Shown: positions 8,055 through 15,796 of the stretch, in pieces
How positions within the stretch are numbered: position 1 is the stretch's first letter
Layout of the letters: each line of letters opens with the position of its first letter
NCBI GenBank assembly: GCA_028868335.1
Contig: JAGWUU010000005.1
Location: 1-27,194, forward strand
Source of the DNA: Sphingomonadales bacterium
GTDB taxonomy: Bacteria > Pseudomonadota > Alphaproteobacteria > Sphingomonadales > Sphingomonadaceae
DNA length: 27,194 nt
Direction: 5' to 3'
Notes under the pieces: generated by a model
Told to the model about the DNA's origin: nothing
What the model saw: the letters and a program-made list of their open reading frames with translations, nothing else
Databases searched by the model: none
Position numbers and translations under genes: made by a program

Positions 8055-8722
8055 GCCTTCAAGAGCCTGTAGCCAACGCCGCGGACGTTCTCGATCGCGA
8101 TACCTGCGCTTGCCGTGCCAAGCTTCTTGCGCAGGCGATGCACCGTCACCTCCAGAGCGTTGGGACTGATCACCTGGTCTGGGCCGCACAGGTGATCCTG
8201 CACCAGTGCCACGGTGGCCGTCCTGCCGTTCCGTCGTAGCAGGAGTTCCAGAAGCCGGCGCTCGCGCAGGGACAGGGCAAGGTCAGTGCCTGCCACGCTG
8301 GCGGTCAACGAGCCCAAGTCGAATGCGAAGTCGCCGTACATGACAAGATCGCTGGCGCGCTTGTCGACGCGGCGCATTACGGCCTCTATTCGCGCCTTCA
8401 ACTCGGCGAACAGAATGGGCTTGCCGAGGTAGTCGTCGGCGCCTGCGTTGAGGCCCTCGATGCACGATTGCGGATGCGATCGGGCGCTGAGTACCAGCAC
8501 CGGAATGTGGTTGCCGCCAGACCTCAATCGCCTCAGCAGTGATAGTCCGTCCTCGTCGGGCAATCCAAGATCAAGCACTACGACGTCGAAAGCATATCCG
8601 GCCAGAAGATCTTCCGCCTCCGCAGAGGTGGCCGCGATTTCGGCGGTTATGTCCATGCTCGCGAAGGCATCGGCCAGGGCCGCGGCCAGGGCGCGATCAT
8701 CTTCAACAATCAGGACGCGCAT
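8051..8722 (-). CDS. OmpR/PhoB-family response regulator
   Basis: Transcription factor of 223 residues with an N-terminal receiver and a C-terminal winged helix. Receiver residues are the acidic pair in VEDDRA, phospho-acceptor Asp51 (VVVLDLGLPDEDG), the switch Ser79 in VLSA and Lys101 in GKPILFAELKARI. The DNA-binding domain includes LSLRERRLLELLLRRNG, the recognition-helix region ISPNALEVTVHRLRKKLG and the wing IENVRGVGYRLLKA, typical of the QseB/PmrA/TctD branch. It is the first gene of the kinase operon and is divergent from the RND efflux genes 280 bp away. The TGTAAG direct repeat in that interval is its likely binding site. The start ATG 8722 gives the standard MRVLIVEDD beginning. Confidence 0.93.
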   Translation of the reverse strand: MRVLIVEDDRALAAALADAFASMDITAEIAATSAEAEDLLAGYAFDVVVLDLGLPDEDGLSLLRRLRSGGNHIPVLVLSARSHPQSCIEGLNAGADDYLGKPILFAELKARIEAVMRRVDKRASDLVMYGDFAFDLGSLTASVAGTDLALSLRERRLLELLLRRNGRTATVALVQDHLCGPDQVISPNALEVTVHRLRKKLGTASAGIAIENVRGVGYRLLKA

Positions 8723-9001
8723 CAGGCCACTCCCCGCAGCTTGAAATGCGAGAGCCAGAACCGGACTTTCCTCCCTTCCGGAACGGTTTTGCCGCGACTT
8801 GCCGTAAGATCAGGTTTTGCGAGCATCATGATGGTGTTCCGCAAGATTGCGAGCTATCGGGTGCAGCGATTGCAGGCCTGCCAGGATGTAAGCAGACTGT
8901 AAGGCGGTAGGTCTAACGCGCCCGCGACCTTCCGGTCCACCAGTTGATGAAGCTGAGGGCGGTTGGCTTTTGGGCATCCCGTCGAAGGTTTCGGCTGTAA
9001 C
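8723..9001. promoter_or_regulatory. Divergent promoter region between two-component operon and RND efflux operon
   Basis: The 279-bp non-coding interval must hold promoters for both directions. The clearest element is a TGTAAG direct repeat at 8887-8903, about 98 bp before the efflux start and 165 bp from the regulator start. A related hexamer CGTAAG is at 8803-8808. A 10-bp palindrome CATCATGATG is at 8824-8833. No convincing coding sequence is present. Exact promoter boxes could not be assigned. Confidence 0.6.
8887..8903 (+). promoter_or_regulatory. TGTAAG-N5-TGTAAG direct repeat, probable response-regulator operator
   Basis: Two identical hexamers, TGTAAG at 8887-8892 and 8898-8903, are separated by CAGAC, giving an 11-bp period (one helical turn). 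OmpR-family dimers of the PhoB/PmrA type bind head-to-tail hexamers with exactly this spacing. The site lies between an OmpR-family regulator and a divergent efflux operon, so autoregulation and control of the pump are the natural reading. Confidence 0.65.
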
Positions 9002-10255
9002 ATGAATTTTGAACGCGACGTTCCCCATCTCAGTCGACACCAGCAAATCAGGCTCCTTGTTGGCGCCCTGGTTGGAGTGATCCTGCTCGCCGTTCTGATC
9101 GGGGCCATTCGCGCCCTGCTGCATCATGGTGAGCCCGCGCCTCCTGCCCTGCCGCCGGGCGAGTTGCAACTTACTCCTCAACAGTTTGCCAGCCTGCACA
9201 TCGATGCAGCGCGGGCTGGCGATGGCGAGGTACGGACCGAAGCGAGCGGTCAGATAGCAGTCGACGAAACCCGCAGCACCCCGGTGTTCTTGCCCTATTC
9301 GGGCCAGGTATTGAAGGTTTACGTCCAGAACGGCCAGCGCATCGCGGTTGGCGACGTGCTGTTGCGTATTCGCACCGGCGACATTGTCGATGCCCGCAAC
9401 GCGCTGTTCACTGCCGAAGCACAACGGTCCAGCGCCTCCGCCCAGCTCACCGTGGCCCAGGCAAACGCCACCCGGGCCGAGCAGATATACCGCACCGCCG
9501 GCGGTGCATTGAAGGACTACCAGCAGGCGCAGGGGGATCTCCAGAATGCCCGGGCTGCCTTGAGAGTCGCGGACTCGGCCGCCGCCGCCGCCAGGGACAA
9601 GCTGGCGGTGTTCGGCAAGAGCCCTGCCGAGATCGCGCGTCTGGCGAGTGCCCACGACATTTCCGGGCTCCACGCGGAAACCAATCTTCGTTCGCCGATC
9701 GGGGGAACCATAGTGACCCGCGCCGTGGCCGATGGTCAGTACGTGACGGCTGGTGGAACGCAACCTGCGTTCAGCGTCGCCGATTTGTCGACCGTGTGGC
9801 TGGTTGCCCAGGTGGCGGAAACCGATTCCGCGCGTGTGCATCTTGGCGATCACATCGCGGTGAGAACGCCGGGCCTGCCGGGACGCACGTTCGATGCGGT
9901 GATCGACAATGTCTCCGCCCAGATCGACCCGGTCACGCACCGCCTGCAAGTCCGGGCAACCATTCACAATCCCGATGCTGCCTTGAAGCCGCAGATGTTT
10001 GCCGATTTCGTGATCAAGACGGAACCTCCCGCGGGGGCTCCCGCTGCGGTTTCGGTTCCGGCCTCCGCCGTCATTCACGAAGGCGATAGCGCCCGCGTTT
10101 GGGTTTACCTTGGCCACGCGCGCGTCAAGGCGCGCGCGGTCACGACCGGGGAGAGCCACGAAGGGCGGGTCAGCATCCTGTCCGGCCTCAAGCCCGGTGA
10201 GCGGGTCGTCAGCAGCGGAGCCTTGTTCGTGAACGAGGCGGGGCTGGGCGAATGA
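9002..10255 (+). CDS. RND efflux periplasmic adaptor (membrane fusion protein, CzcB/CusB-like)
   Basis: Periplasmic adaptor of 417 residues linking the inner-membrane pump to the outer-membrane channel. One N-terminal anchor helix lies at about 17-39. A split lipoyl/barrel-sandwich domain (VFLPYSGQVLKVYVQNGQRIAVGDVLLRI and, after the hairpin, NLRSPIGGTIVTRAVADGQYV) surrounds an alanine/glutamine-rich alpha-helical hairpin (about 130-205). A beta-barrel (262-335) and membrane-proximal domain (345-417, ending in ILSGLKPGERVVSSGALFVNEA) complete the HlyD-type fold. No methionine-rich metal-binding N-terminus as in CusB is seen. ATG 9002 is preferred to an upstream in-frame TTG at 8963 because it starts directly before the anchor sequence. 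Its stop overlaps the pump start (ATGA). Confidence 0.92.
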   Translation: MNFERDVPHLSRHQQIRLLVGALVGVILLAVLIGAIRALLHHGEPAPPALPPGELQLTPQQFASLHIDAARAGDGEVRTEASGQIAVDETRSTPVFLPYSGQVLKVYVQNGQRIAVGDVLLRIRTGDIVDARNALFTAEAQRSSASAQLTVAQANATRAEQIYRTAGGALKDYQQAQGDLQNARAALRVADSAAAAARDKLAVFGKSPAEIARLASAHDISGLHAETNLRSPIGGTIVTRAVADGQYVTAGGTQPAFSVADLSTVWLVAQVAETDSARVHLGDHIAVRTPGLPGRTFDAVIDNVSAQIDPVTHRLQVRATIHNPDAALKPQMFADFVIKTEPPAGAPAAVSVPASAVIHEGDSARVWVYLGHARVKARAVTTGESHEGRVSILSGLKPGERVVSSGALFVNEAGLGE

Positions 10256-13200
10256 TCAGCCTCGTTCGGTTGGCGCTGCGCCAGCGCTGGACCATCGTGG
10301 GGTTTTTCGCGGCCATGGTCCTGGCCGGGGCAATCGCGTTCTGGAACCTCAACATCGAGGCTTACCCCGATCCGGTTCCGCCGATGGTCGAGATCGTCAC
10401 GCAGAGCAGCGGATTGTCTGCGGAGGAGATGGAGCGCGGGGTAACCGTGCCGATCGAAGTGCAGATGTCGGGCCTGCCGAACATGACGGCGATCCGGGCG
10501 ATCTCGTTGTTCGGCCTGTCCGACGTCAAGATCCAGTTCTCCTATGATTTCAACTACGAACAGGCCCAGCAGCAGGTCATAAACCGGCTGGCCCAGCTTC
10601 CGCAGCTGCCGGGTGGCGCGATTCCCACCATTTCGCCCACCAGCCCGGTCGGGGAGATCTATCGCTACCGGATCAAGGCGCCCGCCGGTTATTCGGTGGC
10701 CGACCTCAAGACCTTGCAGGACTGGGTGTTGCAGCGTCGCTTCCGCGCCATCCCCGGCGTGATCGACGTGACCGGCTGGGGCGGCAAGCTGCGTAGCTAT
10801 GACGTGGTAATCGACCGCGATCGCCTCGCGGCACATCATGCCACCGTTGGCCAGGTCATATCGGCGCTGGCGCACGCCAATGCGAACGTCGGCGGGCAGA
10901 CCATCAACTTCGGTGCGCAAAGCGCCATCGTCCGGGGAATCGGGCTGATCCAGTCGCCCGACCAGATCGGCCAGACCATGGTGACGCGCCAAGGCATGGT
11001 GCCCGTCCTTGTGCATGACGTCGCAGAGGTGAAGATCGGCAACATGCCGCGCAACGGTATCGCCGGGCTCGACAGCGACGATGACATTGTCCAGGGCATC
11101 GTCCTGATGCGCCGCGGGGCCCAGTCGATGCCCACGATCAAGGCGGTCAAGGCCGAGGTCGACCGGATCAACTCGACCGGCGTGCTTCCGCCGGGAGTGA
11201 CGCTGGACCGGATCTACGACCGCTCCGACCTGATCGGCGTGACGACCCATACAGTGCTGGAAAATCTCATTGCCGGGATCGTGCTGATCTTCTTCCTGCA
11301 ATGGGCCTTTCTGGGCAACCTGCGCAGCGCACTGATCGTGGCGGCGACGATTCCCTTCGCGCTGGCCTTCGCCGTCCTGATCCTGACCGTGCAGGGGGAA
11401 TCGGCCAATCTCCTGTCGGTCGGCGCGCTCGATTTCGGCCTGGTCGTCGATGCGACCGTGATCATGGTCGAGAACATGTTTCGCCACATGGTCGAGCGAT
11501 CGCACCATGTCGAAACCCATGAGGGCAGCCATTTCACGTTCGCCAACCGGCTGTCGGCGATACTCGCGGCGTCGAGCGAGGTCAGCCGCGGGATCTTCTT
11601 CGCGGCCGCGATCATCATCGTCAGCTTCTTGCCATTGTTCACTCTGACGGGCGTTGAAGGCCACATCTTCGGGCCGATGGCCAAGACCTATGCCTACGCC
11701 ATCGTCGGCGGGCTGATCGCGACTTTCACGGTCGCCCCGGTCCTCGCGACCCTGCTGCTCCCTGACCGTCTGAGCGAGGTGGAGACGTGGATCGTCATTC
11801 GGCTGCGTCGCCTCTACGAACCGGTCGCGACTTTCGCCTATTCGAACCAGATCCTGGCCATCGGCGGCGGCACGCTGCTGATCGCGGCTGCGATCTTCGG
11901 CGTCCGCTCGCTGGGGATCGAGTTCCTTCCCAAGCTTGAGGAAGGCAACATGTACATTCGCGCTTCGCTCCCCGCCTCAATCTCGCTCGACGCCGGAGAG
12001 CCCGTCGCCCAGGCGATCCGGCGCGACATAATGAAGTATCCCGAAGTGACCGCCGTTCTGTCCGCCCATGGCCGCCCCGACGACGGAACCGACGCCACCG
12101 GCTTTTTCAACGTCGAGTATTTCGTTCCGCTCAAGCCGTTCGACGAGTGGCCGGCGGGCATGGACAAGGACAAGCTGGTCAACGAACTGTCGCACAGGCT
12201 GAAGGACAAGTATCCAGGGGTCGACTTCTCATTCTCGCAGATCATCGAGGACAACGTCGAGGAAGCTGCATCGGGTGTGAAGGGCGCGAACTCGGTCAAG
12301 CTGTTTGGCCCGGACCTTGCCACGCTGGAGCAACTGGCGGGACAGATCCGCGATCAGATGGCCAAGGTGCGTGGCATCGCCGACCTCGGCATCTTCCAGT
12401 CGCTGGGGCAGCCTACGGTGCGGATCGACATCGACCGGGCCAAGACCGCACGGTACGGACTGTCGGTTGATGACGTCAACCAGACGGTCGAGGCGGCGAT
12501 CGGCGGGGCTACGAGCGGCGATCTCTACGAACCCCGCACCGATCGCCACTTCCCGATCGTGGTTCGGCTGCGTTCGGACCAGCGCGACAGTCTCGAGGCG
12601 GTCAAGAGCCTGACCGTGGGCGCGACCGCGCAGGATGGAAGCGCGATCCAGGTGCCCCTCTCCGAACTGGCCGACGTGCGGCTGACGAGTGGCGCCTCGT
12701 TCATCTACCGCGAGCACCAGTCGCGCTACATCCCGATCAAGTTCTCGGTTCGCAACCGCGATCTTGGCAGCGCCGTGGCAGAGGCCCAGGCCAACATCGC
12801 CAGGCACGTCGTCCTGCCGCCGGGCTACTCGCTGGAATGGGCGGGCGAGCTGGCCAATCTTCAGAACGCCGTGGCGCGGCTCGAAATCGTCGTGCCGATC
12901 AGCCTGTTGCTGATGCTGGGGCTGCTCTACGCGAACTTCGGAAGCCTGCGCGATACGCTGCTTGCGTTCAGCGTGATCCCCATGGCGATCGTCGGCGGCG
13001 TGCTGGGATTGTTGCTGACCGGAACGGCATTCTCCATTTCGGCGGCGATCGGCTTCGTCGCCCTGTTCGGGATCGCGGTGATGGACGGCATCCTTGTGGT
13101 CACCAATTTCAACCAGGCGATGGATGAAGGCGCGGATCGCCTGACTGCCCTGCGTATGGCGACGACCAATTCGCTTCGCCCGGTAGTGATGACCTGCCTA

Positions 13201-13419
13201 GTCGCGGCGATCGGCCTGCTGCCCGCCGCGCTTTCCACCGGCATTGGCAGCCAGGTGCAAAAGCCGCTGGCCCTGGTCGTTGTCGGCGGGATGACTCTGG
13301 CGCCTGTGCTTATCTTGCTCGTCCTGCCGCTGCTGATCGGCCGTTTCTCAAGCCGTCTCCAACCGGGCATGGAAAGCGATAATGGCCGTGGACCGGGGCA
13401 TCGGGAGTTGCCGGCATGA
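10252..13419 (+). CDS. RND efflux pump, heavy-metal (CzcA/HME) family
   Basis: Inner-membrane proton-driven transporter of 1055 residues, the normal RND size, with the usual two halves of one helix, large periplasmic loop and helix bundle. The transmembrane helix 4 signature reads DFGLVVDATVIMVEN, with Asp394, Asp400 and Glu407 matching the three essential acidic residues of CzcA (D402, D408, E415). This places it in the HME group rather than the multidrug HAE group. The motif has Ala where CzcA has Gly, so the cation cannot be assigned. The N-terminal segment IEAYPDPVPPMVEI and the second-half SLLLMLGLLYANFGSLRDTL are typical. It is coupled to the adaptor upstream and the channel downstream by ATGA overlaps, giving a complete tripartite set. 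Confidence 0.93.
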   Translation: MISLVRLALRQRWTIVGFFAAMVLAGAIAFWNLNIEAYPDPVPPMVEIVTQSSGLSAEEMERGVTVPIEVQMSGLPNMTAIRAISLFGLSDVKIQFSYDFNYEQAQQQVINRLAQLPQLPGGAIPTISPTSPVGEIYRYRIKAPAGYSVADLKTLQDWVLQRRFRAIPGVIDVTGWGGKLRSYDVVIDRDRLAAHHATVGQVISALAHANANVGGQTINFGAQSAIVRGIGLIQSPDQIGQTMVTRQGMVPVLVHDVAEVKIGNMPRNGIAGLDSDDDIVQGIVLMRRGAQSMPTIKAVKAEVDRINSTGVLPPGVTLDRIYDRSDLIGVTTHTVLENLIAGIVLIFFLQWAFLGNLRSALIVAATIPFALAFAVLILTVQGESANLLSVGALDFGLVVDATVIMVENMFRHMVERSHHVETHEGSHFTFANRLSAILAASSEVSRGIFFAAAIIIVSFLPLFTLTGVEGHIFGPMAKTYAYAIVGGLIATFTVAPVLATLLLPDRLSEVETWIVIRLRRLYEPVATFAYSNQILAIGGGTLLIAAAIFGVRSLGIEFLPKLEEGNMYIRASLPASISLDAGEPVAQAIRRDIMKYPEVTAVLSAHGRPDDGTDATGFFNVEYFVPLKPFDEWPAGMDKDKLVNELSHRLKDKYPGVDFSFSQIIEDNVEEAASGVKGANSVKLFGPDLATLEQLAGQIRDQMAKVRGIADLGIFQSLGQPTVRIDIDRAKTARYGLSVDDVNQTVEAAIGGATSGDLYEPRTDRHFPIVVRLRSDQRDSLEAVKSLTVGATAQDGSAIQVPLSELADVRLTSGASFIYREHQSRYIPIKFSVRNRDLGSAVAEAQANIARHVVLPPGYSLEWAGELANLQNAVARLEIVVPISLLLMLGLLYANFGSLRDTLLAFSVIPMAIVGGVLGLLLTGTAFSISAAIGFVALFGIAVMDGILVVTNFNQAMDEGADRLTALRMATTNSLRPVVMTCLVAAIGLLPAALSTGIGSQVQKPLALVVVGGMTLAPVLILLVLPLLIGRFSSRLQPGMESDNGRGPGHRELPA

Positions 13420-14900
13420 TCCGCGCCAGCCTGGGCGTCATCGCGCTGGCCGCTGCTGGCCCGGTTCTAGCAAAACCTCCGATCGTGGATGTTCCGCAGC
13501 CTCCAACCGCCGCGGGCGCTGCGCCCGAGACGGTTCTCGCAGCACCGATCGCACCGCAAAGCGGGCCGCCGCAGACCGTGCATCCGGGCGAGGCCGTGGC
13601 CAACGAATGGTGGCACGCTTTCAAGAGTCCCGGCATGGACAGGCTGGTGGCGAGGGCGCTTGGTGCCAACTCCGACATCGCCGTGGCTGCGGCAAATCTC
13701 AAGCAGGCGCATGAGTTGGCCGCTGCCGCGCGCGGTGTCCTGTTCCCGCAGGTCGATGCCGGTTATACCGTGGAACGGCAGCGCGTCTCCGGCACGCTTG
13801 CCTCGCCTCTGCAGAGTCCGACGCCGATCGTGTTCACGCTGCACACCGCGCAGGTCAACGTCGCTTATTCACTCGACCTGTTCGGAGGGGCGGCCGCGCG
13901 CACGCGCTCTGCCCGTGCCGCCGAACGGGCGACGCTCGCCCGGCTTGATGGGGTGCGCAACATCGTCAGCGCGAATGTTGCGCTGGCGGTGATCCAGAAT
14001 GCGGCGCTTGAGGCGCAGGTCGATGCCGCCAGGGCCTCCATTGCAAGCAACCGCCAGATCCTGACGCTGCTGCGAACCCGCGAGGCTCTTGGCGCGGTCG
14101 GCAAGGCTGACGTGGTCGCGCAGGAGGCCGCGCTGGCTGCTGCTGAAGGTAGTCTCCCACCGCTGGAGCGGGCGAGCCGTGCCAATCTTGCGGCGCTGGC
14201 GGTGCTTGTCGGGCAAGCACCCGGTTCTGACTTGCCGGACCTGCCCAAGCTGGAAGAGATCGCGCTACCGGCCGATCTGCCGCTGAGCCTTCCTTCACAA
14301 CTGGTTGCCCAGCGCCCTGACGTCCGTGCCTCGGCCGCCGCGATGGAGGGCGCTGCCGCCGACGCGAAAACAGCGCTCGCCGCGCGCCTTCCGGCAATCA
14401 CGCTCAGCGCGTCGGCCGGTGGATCGTCGCTCGATTTCGGCAGCCTGTTGAGCCAGGGCAATCCGTTCTGGACCCTGATTGGCGGGTTGACCACCCCCTT
14501 GTTCCACGGCGGCGCGCTGCGTCACCAGCACCATGCGGCCGAAGCCGCGCTGGAGGGGGCCAAGGCCGGCTATCGCGGTGTCGCGCTTCAAGCCTTTGCC
14601 GACGTTTCCAACGCCCTTACCGCGCTTTCGACTGACGCCGAAGCACTCGATGCCGCAAGTCGCGCGGACTCTGCGGCACGGACCAGCCTTGGATTCATCC
14701 AGCGCCAGCTTGAACTTGGCGCGGCGGGGACCTTTGCCGTGCTTGGCGCGAGTGCGACGGCGCAGGCTGCGCGCAGTCAGCTCGTGGTGGCAAAGGCGGC
14801 GCGCCTTTCCGATACGGTGGGGCTGTTCACCGCCTTGGGTGGCGGCCAGTTCAGCAGTGCCGAAAGCGGTAACCCCGCGCCGCAAAGCGCCAATCAGTAG
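13416..14900 (+). CDS. RND outer-membrane channel (OprM/NodT-type, TolC superfamily)
   Basis: Outer-membrane factor of 494 residues that completes the tripartite pump. A signal peptide is visible (MIRASLGVIALAAAGPVLA, likely cleaved before KPP). There is no lipobox cysteine, unlike most OprM/NodT relatives, so it is probably not lipidated. Two OEP repeats follow: the first includes WWHAFKSPGMDRLVARALGAN, NLKQAHELAAAARG and VAYSLDLFGGAAARTRSARA; the second includes SLPSQLVAQRPDVRASAAAMEGA and the LTTPLFHGGALRHQHHAAEAAL stretch. The coiled-coil helices are alanine-rich as usual. The start overlaps the pump stop by ATGA. It ends 22 bp from the converging CoA-ester lyase gene. Confidence 0.92.
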   Translation: MIRASLGVIALAAAGPVLAKPPIVDVPQPPTAAGAAPETVLAAPIAPQSGPPQTVHPGEAVANEWWHAFKSPGMDRLVARALGANSDIAVAAANLKQAHELAAAARGVLFPQVDAGYTVERQRVSGTLASPLQSPTPIVFTLHTAQVNVAYSLDLFGGAAARTRSARAAERATLARLDGVRNIVSANVALAVIQNAALEAQVDAARASIASNRQILTLLRTREALGAVGKADVVAQEAALAAAEGSLPPLERASRANLAALAVLVGQAPGSDLPDLPKLEEIALPADLPLSLPSQLVAQRPDVRASAAAMEGAAADAKTALAARLPAITLSASAGGSSLDFGSLLSQGNPFWTLIGGLTTPLFHGGALRHQHHAAEAALEGAKAGYRGVALQAFADVSNALTALSTDAEALDAASRADSAARTSLGFIQRQLELGAAGTFAVLGASATAQAARSQLVVAKAARLSDTVGLFTALGGGQFSSAESGNPAPQSANQ

Positions 14901-14922
14901 TCCCGCGAAACCCGGATCAGCC

Positions 14923-15792
14923 TCAGCGTCCGTTGATCTGCGCGACAAGATCGAGCAGGCGGCGGGCCTGATCGAGGTGGAGCAGCTCGACCATCTTGCC
15001 CTCGACCCGGATCGCGCCCTTGCCCCGGTTTTTGGGCTGGCTGAAGGCGGCGACAACCGTTTCCGACCAGGTGATCTCATCCGCTGAGGGCGAGAAAACC
15101 GTATTGCACGGTTCGATCTGGTCGGGGTGGATCAGGCTCTTGCCGTCGAAGCCGAATTCAAGGCCCTGCTCGGCCTCGGCGCGGAATGCGGCAAGGTCGC
15201 GGAATTCGTTGCAGACGCCGTCGAACACCACCAGGCCGTGAGTCCGGGCGGCAGTGACCGCCTGGGTCAGAATCGGCAGAAACGGTGTGCGTCCAGCGCG
15301 AAGCTGGGCGCGCATTTCCTTGGCGAGATCGTTGGTGCCAAGCACGAAGCCGGACAGTCGGGTGGATGCCGCGCAGGCCGCCACGGCGTGAAGCTCCGGC
15401 AAGACCGCACACGTCTCGATCATCGCCCACATCTGGGTATGGGCGGGGGCGGCGGAGAGCGCCGCGTCGCAGGCCAGTATGTCGCCCGGCCCGGCGATCT
15501 TCGGAACGAGCACCGCATCCGGTCCGGCTGCGGCGATGGCCGAGAGATCGTCTGCGCCCCATGGCGTATCGAGCCCGTTGCAGCGCACCACAAGCTCGCG
15601 GTGGCCAAAGCCGCCCGTCCGTACTGCCGCCATCGCGGCATCGCGGGCATCGGCCTTGGCCTCCGGCGCAACCGCATCCTCAAGGTCGAGGATCACCACG
15701 TCGGCGGGCAGGGTGCGGGCCTTGTCCAGCGCCCGTGCATTGTTTGCCGGCAGGTAGAGCGCGCTTCGCCGGGCGCGCGACGGCGCCTGCAT
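14923..15792 (-). CDS. CitE-like CoA-ester lyase (HpcH/HpaI aldolase family)
   Basis: Predicted Mg-dependent lyase of 289 residues that cleaves or forms a CoA ester such as malyl-CoA or citramalyl-CoA; the exact substrate is not readable from sequence. TIM-barrel motifs include RRSALYLPANNARALDKA (8-25), ILDLEDAV (34-41), a conserved arginine in VVRCNGLDTPWG (Arg70), the metal ligand Glu126 in AMIET and Asp155 in LGTNDLAKEM. The late motifs GKSLIHPDQIEPCN are also typical. ATG 15792 lies 4 bp after the maeB stop; a TTG one codon earlier is possible. The tight arrangement behind malic enzyme suggests co-expression and a role in C4-acid/acetyl-CoA metabolism. Confidence 0.88.
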   Translation of the reverse strand: MQAPSRARRSALYLPANNARALDKARTLPADVVILDLEDAVAPEAKADARDAAMAAVRTGGFGHRELVVRCNGLDTPWGADDLSAIAAAGPDAVLVPKIAGPGDILACDAALSAAPAHTQMWAMIETCAVLPELHAVAACAASTRLSGFVLGTNDLAKEMRAQLRAGRTPFLPILTQAVTAARTHGLVVFDGVCNEFRDLAAFRAEAEQGLEFGFDGKSLIHPDQIEPCNTVFSPSADEITWSETVVAAFSQPKNRGKGAIRVEGKMVELLHLDQARRLLDLVAQINGR

Positions 15793-15796
15793 CAAC

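Noticed and set aside
8055..8189. N-terminal extension of the histidine kinase
   Set aside because: It overlaps the conserved end of the regulator in another frame and is Arg-rich; ATG 8054 overlaps the regulator stop and leads straight into the first membrane helix.
8824..8833. CATCATGATG palindrome in the divergent promoter
   Set aside because: A 10-bp perfect palindrome of simple composition without a second copy; the TGTAAG direct repeat is a better candidate operator.
8810..11664. Two long minus-strand frames antisense to the RND adaptor and pump
   Set aside because: They oppose well-conserved efflux proteins, span the divergent promoter and show no recognisable features.
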